Shown one piece after another: positions 53,029-62,231 of a stretch of 64,000 nucleotides of DNA (position 1 is the stretch's first letter; each line of letters opens with the position of its first letter). Where the stretch lies: positions 1 through 64,000 of the forward strand of contig JAHHIF010000035.1 in assembly GCA_019358875.1 (NCBI GenBank). Direction: 5' to 3'. The notes below the pieces were generated by a model. That model was not told where the DNA came from and made no database searches. It was given only the letters and a program-made list of their open reading frames with translations. Made by a program: the position numbers and the translations under genes. The stretch comes from Symplocastrum torsivum CPER-KK1. GTDB taxonomy: Bacteria > Cyanobacteriota > Cyanobacteriia > Cyanobacteriales > Coleofasciculaceae.

Positions 53029-54189
53029 ATGCTAACAGCATCACAGTATCAAGCTGGGCAATTAGAGAATTTGCTCCGGGATTTACAACATGAGCGTGCT
53101 AGTAGCCTCATTTATATAGATACAACCGCCAATCCCGATCAAAAACCAAGGTCTCGTGTTCTAGTTTTGAAAAATGGTGAGATTGTTTATGGAGGCTTAA
53201 GGATTCCTGATAGTAATCAAGAATTTGTCCGAATGATTGGGGTAAAGTCCAGTTATAGCTGGGCTGACACTGCTATTAAATATACCGCGCAAAAGTTAGT
53301 AAATCCCTCATCCTTTCGAGAACTTTTAGACCGAATTGTGCGGATACGAGTATTCAAATGGGAGGACATTGAAACCGTTGTCCATGCTCAAGTTGTGCAA
53401 GTGCTAGAGCAATTATTGCCTCATCCTGGACAGTTACGGTTAGATTTTACGGTAGAGTTTGACCTTAGCTATGGCAAAGACGGTCATGGTTTGGACTGGT
53501 CTAGAGTCATGCAAGATGTCACGTCTCGTCAACAGGAATGGGCTGCACTTGCTCCTGTTGTCCCCTCAATGGATGCTGTTCCTCGACTTTCACCACGCGG
53601 TCTTTTTGTAGTTACAGACAACAAGGTACAGCAGCATTTACAGCAGTGGGTGAACGGGGTGCGATCGCTAATTGATATTGCCGAGAAATTAGGCGAAGAC
53701 CCTCTGGAGTTGGCGCGGTCTTATATGGCGTGGGCAGTATCAGGCTGGGTCGCCTTTGGGGAAGATGCACCTGTAACCCAAGAAATTGCTATAACCCAAA
53801 AGCAACGTCCGATTGTTCTGAGTGTTGATGACTCTCTTATCGTGCAAACCATGATCAAGCGGACTTTAAGCGATCGCTATCAGGTGTTGTTGGCAAGTAA
53901 AGCTGTAGATGCCCTGAAGGTAATTAATACTAATGCGATCGCGTTGCTATTGTTGGATGTCACGATGCCAGATATTGATGGCTTGGAATTCTGTCGCACG
54001 GTACGCAGCATTCCAAAATTCCAGAATCTGCCCATTATTATGCTCACGGCACGAGATAAATTCTCTGATAAACTCCGAGGTCAAATTGCTGGTGCAACTC
54101 ACTATTTAACCAAGCCAGTTGAACCTAATCAATTAATCAAAATTGTAGATGAATGTGTTGGGAACAAAAACATTACTGTTTGCACTTAA
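53029..54189 (+). CDS. PatA-type response regulator (DUF4388-like N-terminus, C-terminal receiver)
   Basis: 386 residues. The N-terminal ~240 residues are the PatA-type domain (QAGQLENLLRDLQHERASSLIYI, LKNGEIVYGG and the FTVEFDLSYG stretch). The C-terminal receiver has the VDDS acidic pair, the phospho-acceptor in LLLDVTMPD and the conserved Lys in YLTKPV. Proteins of this type head chemotaxis-like operons for phototaxis and pilus control (PixG/TaxP1 type) in cyanobacteria. It starts the cluster that continues to CheB. Confidence 0.88.
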   Translation: MLTASQYQAGQLENLLRDLQHERASSLIYIDTTANPDQKPRSRVLVLKNGEIVYGGLRIPDSNQEFVRMIGVKSSYSWADTAIKYTAQKLVNPSSFRELLDRIVRIRVFKWEDIETVVHAQVVQVLEQLLPHPGQLRLDFTVEFDLSYGKDGHGLDWSRVMQDVTSRQQEWAALAPVVPSMDAVPRLSPRGLFVVTDNKVQQHLQQWVNGVRSLIDIAEKLGEDPLELARSYMAWAVSGWVAFGEDAPVTQEIAITQKQRPIVLSVDDSLIVQTMIKRTLSDRYQVLLASKAVDALKVINTNAIALLLLDVTMPDIDGLEFCRTVRSIPKFQNLPIIMLTARDKFSDKLRGQIAGATHYLTKPVEPNQLIKIVDECVGNKNITVCT

Positions 54190-54342
54190 ATTTAGAATAT
54201 CTTGAGCATATCTTCATTTGTCAAAGCCCTATCTTTATGTCTTCTAGTTCAACCAATAAATATACTATTTATAAGCTATTCATTTCAAACTGCAATTTAT
54301 TTTTAACATTTACTCACTTCCTGAACACTTCAAAAACGCACC

Positions 54343-55467
54343 ATGAAAAATAAGCAATACCTAACATTTCGCTTGCACAATCTGCAATATGGAATTGAGG
54401 CGGCGCTAGTTCAGGAAATCTTCCCACTTCCGGAACTGACACTCATTGACAAAGCTGTCACTAATATTATCGGAATTCTGAATTTGCGAGGGCAAATTGT
54501 CCCAATCCTGCATCTAGATTTACTCCGGCAGTATTCAGCCAAAAGTTGTCATCTTAGTGATTATATTATCGTTATGGAGTGGGAAGGCTTACAGTTTGGC
54601 ATGGTAGTTCACCAGGTCAATGAAGTGCTAGACGTGAACATAGAGGCAATAGAAACTGAGCCTTTTTATGAATTAATTCGTGATAGTGACGCTGAATTCA
54701 TTGCTGAGGTTGCTAAGTTGGATGTGGGCAACATTGTACTGCTTGACCCTAAAACATTAACCAATCAACTCGATGATATACTTCCTTTAATTTGGGATGC
54801 ACAAATGCAACTAGATGCAACCACATCATCTTCAAATAGTGATGTTAAACAGCAGCTAGAACAGGATGTATTACAGCAGAATGAAGAACTCCAAACTCAT
54901 GAGAATTTTACTAGCTTCTATGACCTATACTGCTTTGAAGTAACTCCTGAAGAAAAAGCGATTTTCCGGCAACGGTCTGATAAACTCAAGCAGTCTGTTG
55001 AAAGCTTACAGGTAATAAATGAGCTAATACATTTAGCAGTAATTGGCTTTGATAACGAATACTTTGGACTGAATTTAGAATTAGTCCGGGAGTTTATTGA
55101 TATTGACAACTTGATACCTATTCCCTGTTGTCCGAACTATATAGTCGGCAACATGAATTTGCGAGGAGAAATTGTCACTTTAGTGGATATTCGCAATATT
55201 TTGAATCTTCCTACCCCTCCAGTCGGTATTGGTTCTCCGGCAGTGGTAGTTCAGGTTGACGATATTGTTACCGGATTGCCTGTAGATCGAGTTTTGGAGA
55301 TGGTTGAGCTGAACTCTGCTGACATCACACCATTACCCACAGCTATCTCCGATGTTGGTGAGCAGTATCTCCAAGGTACTGCTTTTTTTCAGGAAAAACT
55401 GCTAAGGGTTTTAGACTTACCCAAAATTTTTACAAAGGGGGAGTTAATAGTGGATGAAGAAGTCTAA
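54343..55467 (+). CDS. CheW-like protein with two CheW domains
   Basis: 374 residues carrying two CheW domains: residues ~1-165 (LTFRLHNLQYGIEAALVQEIFPLPEL; NLRGQIVPILHLDLLR) and ~225-370 (LAVIGFDNEYFGLNLELVREFIDI; MNLRGEIVTLVDIRNIL). They are joined by an acidic linker. CheW scaffolds couple the receptor to CheA; a double-domain form may bridge larger arrays. It lies second in the cluster with a 153-bp gap to the first gene and a 72-bp gap to the receptor gene. Confidence 0.9.
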   Translation: MKNKQYLTFRLHNLQYGIEAALVQEIFPLPELTLIDKAVTNIIGILNLRGQIVPILHLDLLRQYSAKSCHLSDYIIVMEWEGLQFGMVVHQVNEVLDVNIEAIETEPFYELIRDSDAEFIAEVAKLDVGNIVLLDPKTLTNQLDDILPLIWDAQMQLDATTSSSNSDVKQQLEQDVLQQNEELQTHENFTSFYDLYCFEVTPEEKAIFRQRSDKLKQSVESLQVINELIHLAVIGFDNEYFGLNLELVREFIDIDNLIPIPCCPNYIVGNMNLRGEIVTLVDIRNILNLPTPPVGIGSPAVVVQVDDIVTGLPVDRVLEMVELNSADITPLPTAISDVGEQYLQGTAFFQEKLLRVLDLPKIFTKGELIVDEEV

Positions 55468-55539
55468 GAGCAGGCTTCTGAAAGTAGATGCCAAAGAGAA
55501 TCATTATTCAAACAGACAAAGAACATAGGAGAAGTTGCA

Positions 55540-56892
55540 ATGAAAATTACTACACAATTACAGGCTACTGTTGTTGGAATCTTAATTCTAGGTGTTGGCA
55601 GTGTTGCCACTGCTTTTTTCACGACTACAGGTAAAGAAGGCACCGTAGTTAACCAGACAGGTATTGTTAGAGGTGCTTCTCAAAGGCTGGTGAAGTTAGA
55701 ACTTAGAGGTAAAGAAAGTGATGAATTAATCCAAAGGATCGATAAAGTAATCAAGGGATTGATTAATGGCGACAAAGACTTAGACTTACCCAAAGCAACT
55801 AATAAAGAGTTTCTTGAGCAAATGAAGCAGGTTGAAACTAAATGGGTAGCTCTTAAAGGCACAATTGAGGAAGTTAGACAAGAACCAAAATCGCAGAATG
55901 AACTTTTTACACAAAGTGAAGATTTTTTCAAAACTACTGATGATGCAGTAGCAATAGCTGAAGGAATTACGAAGGAAAAAACGCAAAGCTTAAGAACAAC
56001 ACAAATCGCTATTTTTGTTATAAACGTGCTGATTCTGGTCGCCGTCTGGCTGCTCGTTCGCAATATTACATCAACCTTGCAAAGCTTTGTTGGCACTATT
56101 GGTACCACATCAAATCAAATCGCCGTATCAGTTGCACAGCAGGCAAGCGCAGTTAGCGAACAGGCGACTTCAGTCCATGAAACCACGATAACAATAGAAG
56201 AATTAGGAGCTTCCTCATTGCAATCAGCAAACCAAGCTGAAGCGGCGGCTGAGGGAGCGCAGAAAGCCTTAACCTTTGCTGAGGAAGGAACTAGAACAGT
56301 TGGTTACACGATAGAGGGAATCGTTAATCTGAAAGACCAAGTAACAGCGATCGCTAACCAAATTATCCGCCTTAGCGAACAAACCGATAAAATCTCCACA
56401 GTTTCCGACCTAGTGGCAGATTTAGCGAACCAAACCAATATGCTAGCTCTCAACGCTGGGGTAGAAGCTGCCCGTGCGGGCGAACAAGGAAAAGGCTTTG
56501 CGGTGGTAGCTGGCGAAATTCGCAAACTGGCAGACCAAAGTAAGAAATCAGCCGATCAGATCAACTCTCTGGTTAATAAAGTGCAAGCGGCGATTAACTC
56601 AACGGTTATGGTAACTGATGAAGGCACGAAGAAAGCAACGGCGGGTATTGAGCTGGCTGAAGAAACAGGTGATATGTTCGCAAGTATCGCCGATGCCGTT
56701 AACCAGGTGTTCCTCAACACTCAACAGATTGCTCAGACGGCTAAACATCAGGCTGTTGCTGTGCAGCAAGTTGTAGCCGCCATGAATGTCACTAACTTAG
56801 GAGCAAAAGAAACAGCCGTTGGCATCATCCAAGTGAAAGACGCGACCAACGACCTCAACCAAGCGGCTGAGAATCTTGAGGCTGTGGTTTAA
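55540..56892 (+). CDS. Methyl-accepting chemotaxis protein (receptor)
   Basis: 450 residues. TM1 (VVGILILGVGSVATAFF) near residues 10-26, a periplasmic region of ~120 residues (helical, charged), TM2 (IAIFVINVLILVAVWLLV) near 150-168, then a cytoplasmic helical signalling domain. The receptor hairpin tip reads NQTNMLALNAGVEAARAGEQGKGFAVVAGEIRKLADQ (A-G-V where most have A-A-V). No canonical HAMP domain is seen after TM2. AGGAG sits upstream of the ATG. Ligand unknown; possibly a light- or redox-linked motility receptor by context. Confidence 0.9.
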   Translation: MKITTQLQATVVGILILGVGSVATAFFTTTGKEGTVVNQTGIVRGASQRLVKLELRGKESDELIQRIDKVIKGLINGDKDLDLPKATNKEFLEQMKQVETKWVALKGTIEEVRQEPKSQNELFTQSEDFFKTTDDAVAIAEGITKEKTQSLRTTQIAIFVINVLILVAVWLLVRNITSTLQSFVGTIGTTSNQIAVSVAQQASAVSEQATSVHETTITIEELGASSLQSANQAEAAAEGAQKALTFAEEGTRTVGYTIEGIVNLKDQVTAIANQIIRLSEQTDKISTVSDLVADLANQTNMLALNAGVEAARAGEQGKGFAVVAGEIRKLADQSKKSADQINSLVNKVQAAINSTVMVTDEGTKKATAGIELAEETGDMFASIADAVNQVFLNTQQIAQTAKHQAVAVQQVVAAMNVTNLGAKETAVGIIQVKDATNDLNQAAENLEAVV

Positions 56893-57101
56893 ACAATCGA
56901 AGTTGTAAGCAAAGTTGTTTGTTGTTAGAAACCCTACAGATGCTAATGATGTATTGCTCTAGGTTACTACGGGTTTGAAATAAGAATGCTCTACTTATTA
57001 GGAACGTTCGCGTCTCTCTCCACTTTGATGTTTTCTTTTTTTCATACTCAATTATCGGAGCCTGAAACTTAGTGTCGTTAGTTGTTAAAAAAGCCGCTCC
57101 T

Positions 57102-57130
57102 AACAACCAACAACCAACAACTAACAACTA
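57102..57130. repeat. STRR-type tandem repeat before the CheA gene
   Basis: AACAACCAACAACCAACAAC followed by TAACAACTA, i.e. heptamer-like CAACCAA/CAACTAA repeats. They lie in an open frame upstream of the likely CheA start, but the encoded N/Q/P/T string is not domain-like. Confidence 0.75.
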
Positions 57131-57143
57131 CTTCCTGAAAGTC

Positions 57144-59504
57144 ATGATGATAGAAGACGAAGAACTACGCAATCTTTATAAAGAAGCCAGTGCCGACCAT
57201 ATCCAGAAAATTGAAGCTGGATTACTTTATCTAGAAAAAAATCCTCTAGATCAAGCCAAACTGGAGCAATTACTGCGAGAAATGCACTCGCTCAAAGGTG
57301 ATTCCCGGATGTTGGGTGTCAAAGATGCGGAAACCCTTACCCACCAAATGGAAGACATTCTAGGGGCGGTTAAGCGGAGTGAGCGAGTTCTAACCGCCCA
57401 AGTGATGAACTGTCTCTATCAGGGACTGGATGCTGTTCGTAAAATTGCTCAGGAAGCTGTCACGGGACAAGCGGCAGGAGTAAGCGTCTTTCATGTCTTA
57501 GCTCAACTCATGGGGGCTGACTCAGACGAGGCATTGCCGGAAGTTCAGGAAACGGTTGCCCAATCCAATGTTGATGCTTCTACTCAGTCGATTGCGGAGC
57601 AACCTTTGGTGTTTGATGAGGCAGTCCAGGATAGTGAACTAGGGGAACCCACAGCAGAGGCTCTTACTGTCTTGAGCGATTACCAGATTGACACCATCCG
57701 TGTTGAATCTCAAAAGCTCGATAAATTATTGACTCAAGCTAGCGAACTAGTCGTTACCAAAGGTCAAATTAGAGACCGAGTTGCTGAAATTGACCAAATC
57801 ATGGCTCTCTGGGAAGAGTGGAAAGAGGAAGCATCTTTTAGCCGTTTGACATTTGACGAGTTGGAACGACAGTGGCAAGCTCCCGAACTGCAACCCCTGC
57901 AAAATTTCTACAACCTGGTTGAAACCCGTATGGATCAACTGGGAGTTTTGCTGAATCGACTCCGAGCGACAACATCTGAATATAACGCCAAACTGGAAAC
58001 CGTCGCCAATGAACTAGAGTCGGGAATTCACTCTCTCAGACTGCTACCCTTTTCGACGATTTTTAACCTCTTTCCCCGTACAGTAAGAGATTTAGCTAAG
58101 CAGCAAGGCAAAGAAGTCGATCTCCAACTCGAAGGTGGAGACCTCAGTGTAGATAAGCGGATTCTAGAAGAAATGAAAGACCCGTTGCTGCACCTACTTC
58201 GCAATGCGATCGATCATGGCATCGAAACACCCCAAGAGCGTCAGAGTCTTGGCAAACCTGCGATCGCAACAATTCGCCTCCGAGGTTATCAAGTTGGCAG
58301 CACCGTTGGCATTGAAATCATAGACGATGGGCGTGGTTTGGATGTCGAAGCCATTAAACGGGCGGCGGTGGAGCGTGGGATTCGTCCGGCTCAAGAACTG
58401 GCTCAAATGTCAGCGGCTGAAATTCAATCCTTAATTTTTGCCCCCGGATTTTCCACCCGCACGGCTGTCACTGAGATTTCTGGTAGGGGAGTAGGCTTAG
58501 ATGTCGTGCGGGCAAACGTTGAACGCCTTAAGGGAAGCATTCAGGTGGAATTTACACCACTACAGGGATGTTTGTTCCGCATCATGCTCAATAGCTCTTT
58601 AGCTACTACGGATGCTTTGATTGTACAAGTCGAGCCTAATGCCTATGCCATTCCTGTGGCATTTGTGGAATCAATGCAGTTGGTGTCTCCCCAGGAAATC
58701 TTTACCACTGCTAGCGATAGCGAAGCGTTAGCGAGTCTTCGAGCGTCAGCGGTAGCGACGTTAGGAGCGTCAGGCAGCCAAACGCTTCCATTCCAGGGAG
58801 AGTCTGTCTCGGTTGCTTGGCTAGCCGATTTATTAGGCTTACCCGTAAAAGCGCCAACATCCACTAAAGCCCTGCACGCTGCCTCAAAAACCATACCCTG
58901 CATTATTTTACGGATTGGCTCCGAACGTTTGGCACTGCTGGTAGATGCAATCTTGGAGCAACAAGACATTGTATTGAAGCCTCAAAGTCAGTTGCTCAAG
59001 CGGATTCGCAACATTTCGGGGGCAACCATCCTGAGCACTGGAGAAGTTTGCATGGTGCTGAATCCGGCTGATTTATTCAAGTCAGCACAGAAGACAATTG
59101 TGTCTGTCACCGTTAAAGAGTTAGCCCAACAAGCACAAGTCAAACACAAGATTCTCCTAGTTGAAGATTCAATTCCCATCCGTACCCAGATGAAGCGGAT
59201 TTTGGAAGGTGCTGGTTACGAGGTTACGGCGGCTGTAGACGGTGAAGATGGCTTCAACAAACTAAGAATGGGGAGTTTTGCGGCGGTTGTCTCAGATGTG
59301 CAAATGCCCAATCTGGATGGACTAGGACTCACCGCTAAACTTCGCCAATTCCAGGAGTACAAAGATTTGCCTGTCATTTTGGTAACAACCCTTGCCTCCG
59401 AGGAGGACAAACATCAGGGGCACCAAGCAGGCGCAAGCGCTTACATCACTAAGGGTGATTTTGAGCAAGGTGTTTTGTTAGATACATTAAGGAGATTGAT
59501 TTAA
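57144..59504 (+). CDS. cheA: CheA-type hybrid histidine kinase with C-terminal receiver
   Basis: 786 residues from ATG 57144; the frame is open back to 57072 but that leader is encoded by STRR DNA. The HPt domain has LLREMHSLKGDSRMLG (phospho-acceptor His), then a linker. A P3/P4 core follows (LETVANELESGIHSLRLLPF; LLHLLRNAIDHGIETPQERQ; DDGRGLD; GRGVGLDVV), a CheW-like P5 domain (RIMLNSSLATTDALIVQV) and a receiver (LVEDSIPIRTQ; VVSDVQMPN with the phospho-acceptor; an altered TKGD region at the conserved Lys). It phosphorylates its own receiver, CheB and probably the single-domain regulators. It directly abuts cheB (TAAATG). Confidence 0.92.
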   Translation: MMIEDEELRNLYKEASADHIQKIEAGLLYLEKNPLDQAKLEQLLREMHSLKGDSRMLGVKDAETLTHQMEDILGAVKRSERVLTAQVMNCLYQGLDAVRKIAQEAVTGQAAGVSVFHVLAQLMGADSDEALPEVQETVAQSNVDASTQSIAEQPLVFDEAVQDSELGEPTAEALTVLSDYQIDTIRVESQKLDKLLTQASELVVTKGQIRDRVAEIDQIMALWEEWKEEASFSRLTFDELERQWQAPELQPLQNFYNLVETRMDQLGVLLNRLRATTSEYNAKLETVANELESGIHSLRLLPFSTIFNLFPRTVRDLAKQQGKEVDLQLEGGDLSVDKRILEEMKDPLLHLLRNAIDHGIETPQERQSLGKPAIATIRLRGYQVGSTVGIEIIDDGRGLDVEAIKRAAVERGIRPAQELAQMSAAEIQSLIFAPGFSTRTAVTEISGRGVGLDVVRANVERLKGSIQVEFTPLQGCLFRIMLNSSLATTDALIVQVEPNAYAIPVAFVESMQLVSPQEIFTTASDSEALASLRASAVATLGASGSQTLPFQGESVSVAWLADLLGLPVKAPTSTKALHAASKTIPCIILRIGSERLALLVDAILEQQDIVLKPQSQLLKRIRNISGATILSTGEVCMVLNPADLFKSAQKTIVSVTVKELAQQAQVKHKILLVEDSIPIRTQMKRILEGAGYEVTAAVDGEDGFNKLRMGSFAAVVSDVQMPNLDGLGLTAKLRQFQEYKDLPVILVTTLASEEDKHQGHQAGASAYITKGDFEQGVLLDTLRRLI

Positions 59505-60563
59505 ATGGCAGCCAACAAAGTGGTTCTCGTTGAAGATTCCCCCATTGCTTTGGAAATTCTGCAACGCTTACTTAGTTCTTCAACAGAGGTTGATGTCGTC
59601 GGTACAGCACGCGATGGTGTTGAGGGTCTGGAGGTAATTACTAGGACGAAGCCGGATGTCATCTGTACAGACTTTCACATGGAAAATATGGATGGTCTGG
59701 AATTGACTAAGCGCGTCATGGCTGAAGACCCCCGACCCATTTTGGTCATTAGCAATTTTGTGCAAAAGACAGATATTGATAATGTCTTTCGCCTGCTGCA
59801 AGCCGGAGCTACAGATGTTTTTCCTAAACCTAGAACTGATTCCCCTACCGATTACGAGGGGCTTAAAAGTGCGCTGATTACCAAGATCAAAATCCTTTCC
59901 ACGATGAAAGTGACCCAAAGACGGCAACAAACGGCTTCGCTGACTGCTCCTGCTAAGCCGATCGCATCTGGGGGATTTTCAGGAATGCAACCGCTGATGA
60001 CGAATGTCAGTCGCGTTAAGGTGATCACGATTGGGGCTTCCACAGGTGGTCTGCCAGCCATCCAGAAGATTATCTGCCAACTGCCAGCGAATTTCCCATT
60101 GCCAATCATTTGTACGGCACACGTCAGTCAAGGTGTCTTGTCAGGAATGGTCAATTGGTTGTCTTCTGAGTGTGGGTTGAAGGTGAAAATTGCCGATGTG
60201 GGCGAATCTCCCTCACCAGGAACCGTTTATTTTGCCCCAGAAAAAGGCAATCTAGAATTAGACAATCGGGGCAAGTTCATTCATTCAGACTGTCCAGAAA
60301 CCAATAAGCATTGTCCCTCTATCTCAGCGACGTTCCGATCAATCGCTAGGTTCTATGGCAAGGCAACGGCTGGCGTGTTATTAAACGGGATTGGTCGTGA
60401 CGGTGCAGAAGGCTTGCAGGCAATTGCTCAAGCCGGAGGCATCACAGTTGGTCAAGATGGGGGGTTTGGCATGGTCAAAGAAGCGATCGGTCTGAATGCT
60501 GTGCAACAGGTGCTTTCCATTGAAAAAATTGCTCCATTCTTGCTGAAGACCATATCGGGATAA
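59505..60563 (+). CDS. cheB: Chemotaxis protein-glutamate methylesterase CheB
   Basis: 352 residues. N-terminal receiver: acidic EDS, phospho-acceptor in VICTDFHMENMDG, conserved Lys in VFPKPR. Linker about 150-175. C-terminal methylesterase: Ser in TIGASTGGLPAI, His in CTAHVSQG and Asp in LLNGIGRDGAEG, the full catalytic triad. It demethylates or deamidates receptor glutamates to adapt signalling. Start codon is directly at the CheA stop. No cheR, the matching methyltransferase, is found in this window, so CheR must be elsewhere or act on another scheme. Confidence 0.93.
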   Translation: MAANKVVLVEDSPIALEILQRLLSSSTEVDVVGTARDGVEGLEVITRTKPDVICTDFHMENMDGLELTKRVMAEDPRPILVISNFVQKTDIDNVFRLLQAGATDVFPKPRTDSPTDYEGLKSALITKIKILSTMKVTQRRQQTASLTAPAKPIASGGFSGMQPLMTNVSRVKVITIGASTGGLPAIQKIICQLPANFPLPIICTAHVSQGVLSGMVNWLSSECGLKVKIADVGESPSPGTVYFAPEKGNLELDNRGKFIHSDCPETNKHCPSISATFRSIARFYGKATAGVLLNGIGRDGAEGLQAIAQAGGITVGQDGGFGMVKEAIGLNAVQQVLSIEKIAPFLLKTISG

Positions 60564-60576
60564 TTAGGTGACTCGC

Positions 60577-60643
60577 TTGGGGGTCGTATCAAATCAGATT
60601 CCAACCTTTGTAATTGTCACAGTAGATATACTTTGACCCCCAA
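60577..60643. repeat. Inverted repeat, 9-bp arms, after cheB
   Basis: TTGGGGGTC (60577-60585) and GACCCCCAA (60635-60643), a ~49-nt loop, with G-C pairs continuing at one side. No T-run, so not a clear intrinsic terminator; it might be the ends of a very small element. Confidence 0.45.
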
Positions 60644-60752
60644 AGCAGCATTGAGCAAAACAAATAGCAACTTGGGTTAGACCCTCACCCAATGGATAAA
60701 GTCAGGCTTGGTAGCATTGAAAACATCTTTATCCTAAAAAAGGAAAATTGCT

Positions 60753-62231
60753 GTGTCTGCCAAAAACCCCTTGCTCAATTACATTAACGGAGAGTGGTGT
60801 CCTTCAACGGCGACTGAATTTCTAGATGTCGTGAATCCCGCTACGACTGAAGTTTTAACCCAAGTTCCTTTATCGCCCAAAGAAGATGTAGAGGCAGCGA
60901 CTGTTGCGGCGCAGACTGCCTTTACCAGTTGGCGGCGCATTCCACCAACGGAACGAGTGCAGTACTTATTCAAACTGAAATTTCTCTTAGAGGAACATAT
61001 TGATGAGTTATCGCGCACAATTACCTTGGAGTGTGGGAAAACTCTAGCGGAATCCAAAGGAGAGTGGCAACGCGCGATCGAGAATGTGGAAGTTGCCTGC
61101 GGGATTCCTACCTTGATGCAAGGTTATAACTTGGAAGATGTTGCTCGTGGGATTGACGAAATCATGATTCGTCAACCTGTGGGAGTCACAGCGATTATTG
61201 CGCCGTTCAACTTTCCGGGAATGATTCCCTTCTGGTTTTTGCCTTATGCGATCGCGTGTGGCAATACCTGTATTATCAAACCCTCAGAGAAAGTCCCTCT
61301 AACCCTACAAAAAGTCTTCGAGTTACTTGAAAAGACTGGCTTACCAAAAGGTGTCGTTAATCTGGTCAATGGGGCAAAGGAAGTCGTGGATGCCATCTTA
61401 GAACATCCAACGATCCGAGCGATTAGCTTTGTCGGTTCCTCACCTGTCGCTCAGTATGTCTACGGGAAAGGCGCAAGTTTTGGCAAACGGATGCAATGTC
61501 AAGGAGGAGCAAAAAATCCGATTATCGTCCTCCCCGATGCCGATATGGAAATGACCACCCGAATTACTGCCGATAGTGCCTTTGGCTGTGCGGGACAACG
61601 CTGTTTAGCGGCTTCTGTAGCGGTGACAGTAGGAGAAGCACGTCATCAGTTTACCGAGGCAATCACCAATGCGGCTCAAACACGAGTCGTTGGATATGGC
61701 TTAGATCAGGCAACACAAATGGGTCCGGTCATTACTTCACAAAGTAAAGCTCGAATTGAACAGTTGATTCAGCAAGGCGCAGACGAAGGTGCGACTGTGT
61801 TAGTAGATGGACGTGACTCGAAGGTTTCAGGTTACGAAAAGGGTAACTTTATCCGACCCACAATCTTGCAAAATGTCAACCCCAAAAGTGAACTTGCTCG
61901 GACAGAAATCTTTGGACCTGTGTTGGGTTTGATGCACTTGGAAACCATTGAGGATGCGATCGCCTTAGTAAACAGCGGACAATGGGGCAACATGGCTTGC
62001 TTATTTACCAACAGCGGTGCCGCAGCGCGACAGTTTCGCTACGAAGCCGAAGCGGGCAACATTGGCATTAATATTGGTGTCGCTGCGCCCATGGCATTTT
62101 TTCCCTTTAGCGGTTGGAAAGATAGCTTTTATGGAGATTTACACGGACAAGGACGACACGCCGTAGAGTTCTTTACTCAAACTAAAGTTGTTGTTGAGCG
62201 TTGGCCGAAAACTTGGTCGCGTCAGTTCTAA
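60753..62231 (+). CDS. mmsA: CoA-acylating methylmalonate-semialdehyde dehydrogenase
   Basis: 492 residues of the ALDH superfamily. N-terminal INGEWCPS, NAD-binding PFNFPGMIPFWFLPYA and KPSEKVPLT, catalytic Cys in CAGQRCLAAS, and EIFGPVL. The motif QCQGGAKNP takes the place of the E-L-G-G-K-x-P of ordinary ALDHs (the general-base Glu is absent), a hallmark of the CoA-dependent methylmalonate/malonate semialdehyde dehydrogenases. It makes propionyl-CoA or acetyl-CoA in valine, beta-alanine and inositol breakdown. AGGAAA precedes the start. Its 3' end overlaps the convergent kinase by 4 bp. Confidence 0.88.
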   Translation: MSAKNPLLNYINGEWCPSTATEFLDVVNPATTEVLTQVPLSPKEDVEAATVAAQTAFTSWRRIPPTERVQYLFKLKFLLEEHIDELSRTITLECGKTLAESKGEWQRAIENVEVACGIPTLMQGYNLEDVARGIDEIMIRQPVGVTAIIAPFNFPGMIPFWFLPYAIACGNTCIIKPSEKVPLTLQKVFELLEKTGLPKGVVNLVNGAKEVVDAILEHPTIRAISFVGSSPVAQYVYGKGASFGKRMQCQGGAKNPIIVLPDADMEMTTRITADSAFGCAGQRCLAASVAVTVGEARHQFTEAITNAAQTRVVGYGLDQATQMGPVITSQSKARIEQLIQQGADEGATVLVDGRDSKVSGYEKGNFIRPTILQNVNPKSELARTEIFGPVLGLMHLETIEDAIALVNSGQWGNMACLFTNSGAAARQFRYEAEAGNIGINIGVAAPMAFFPFSGWKDSFYGDLHGQGRHAVEFFTQTKVVVERWPKTWSRQF

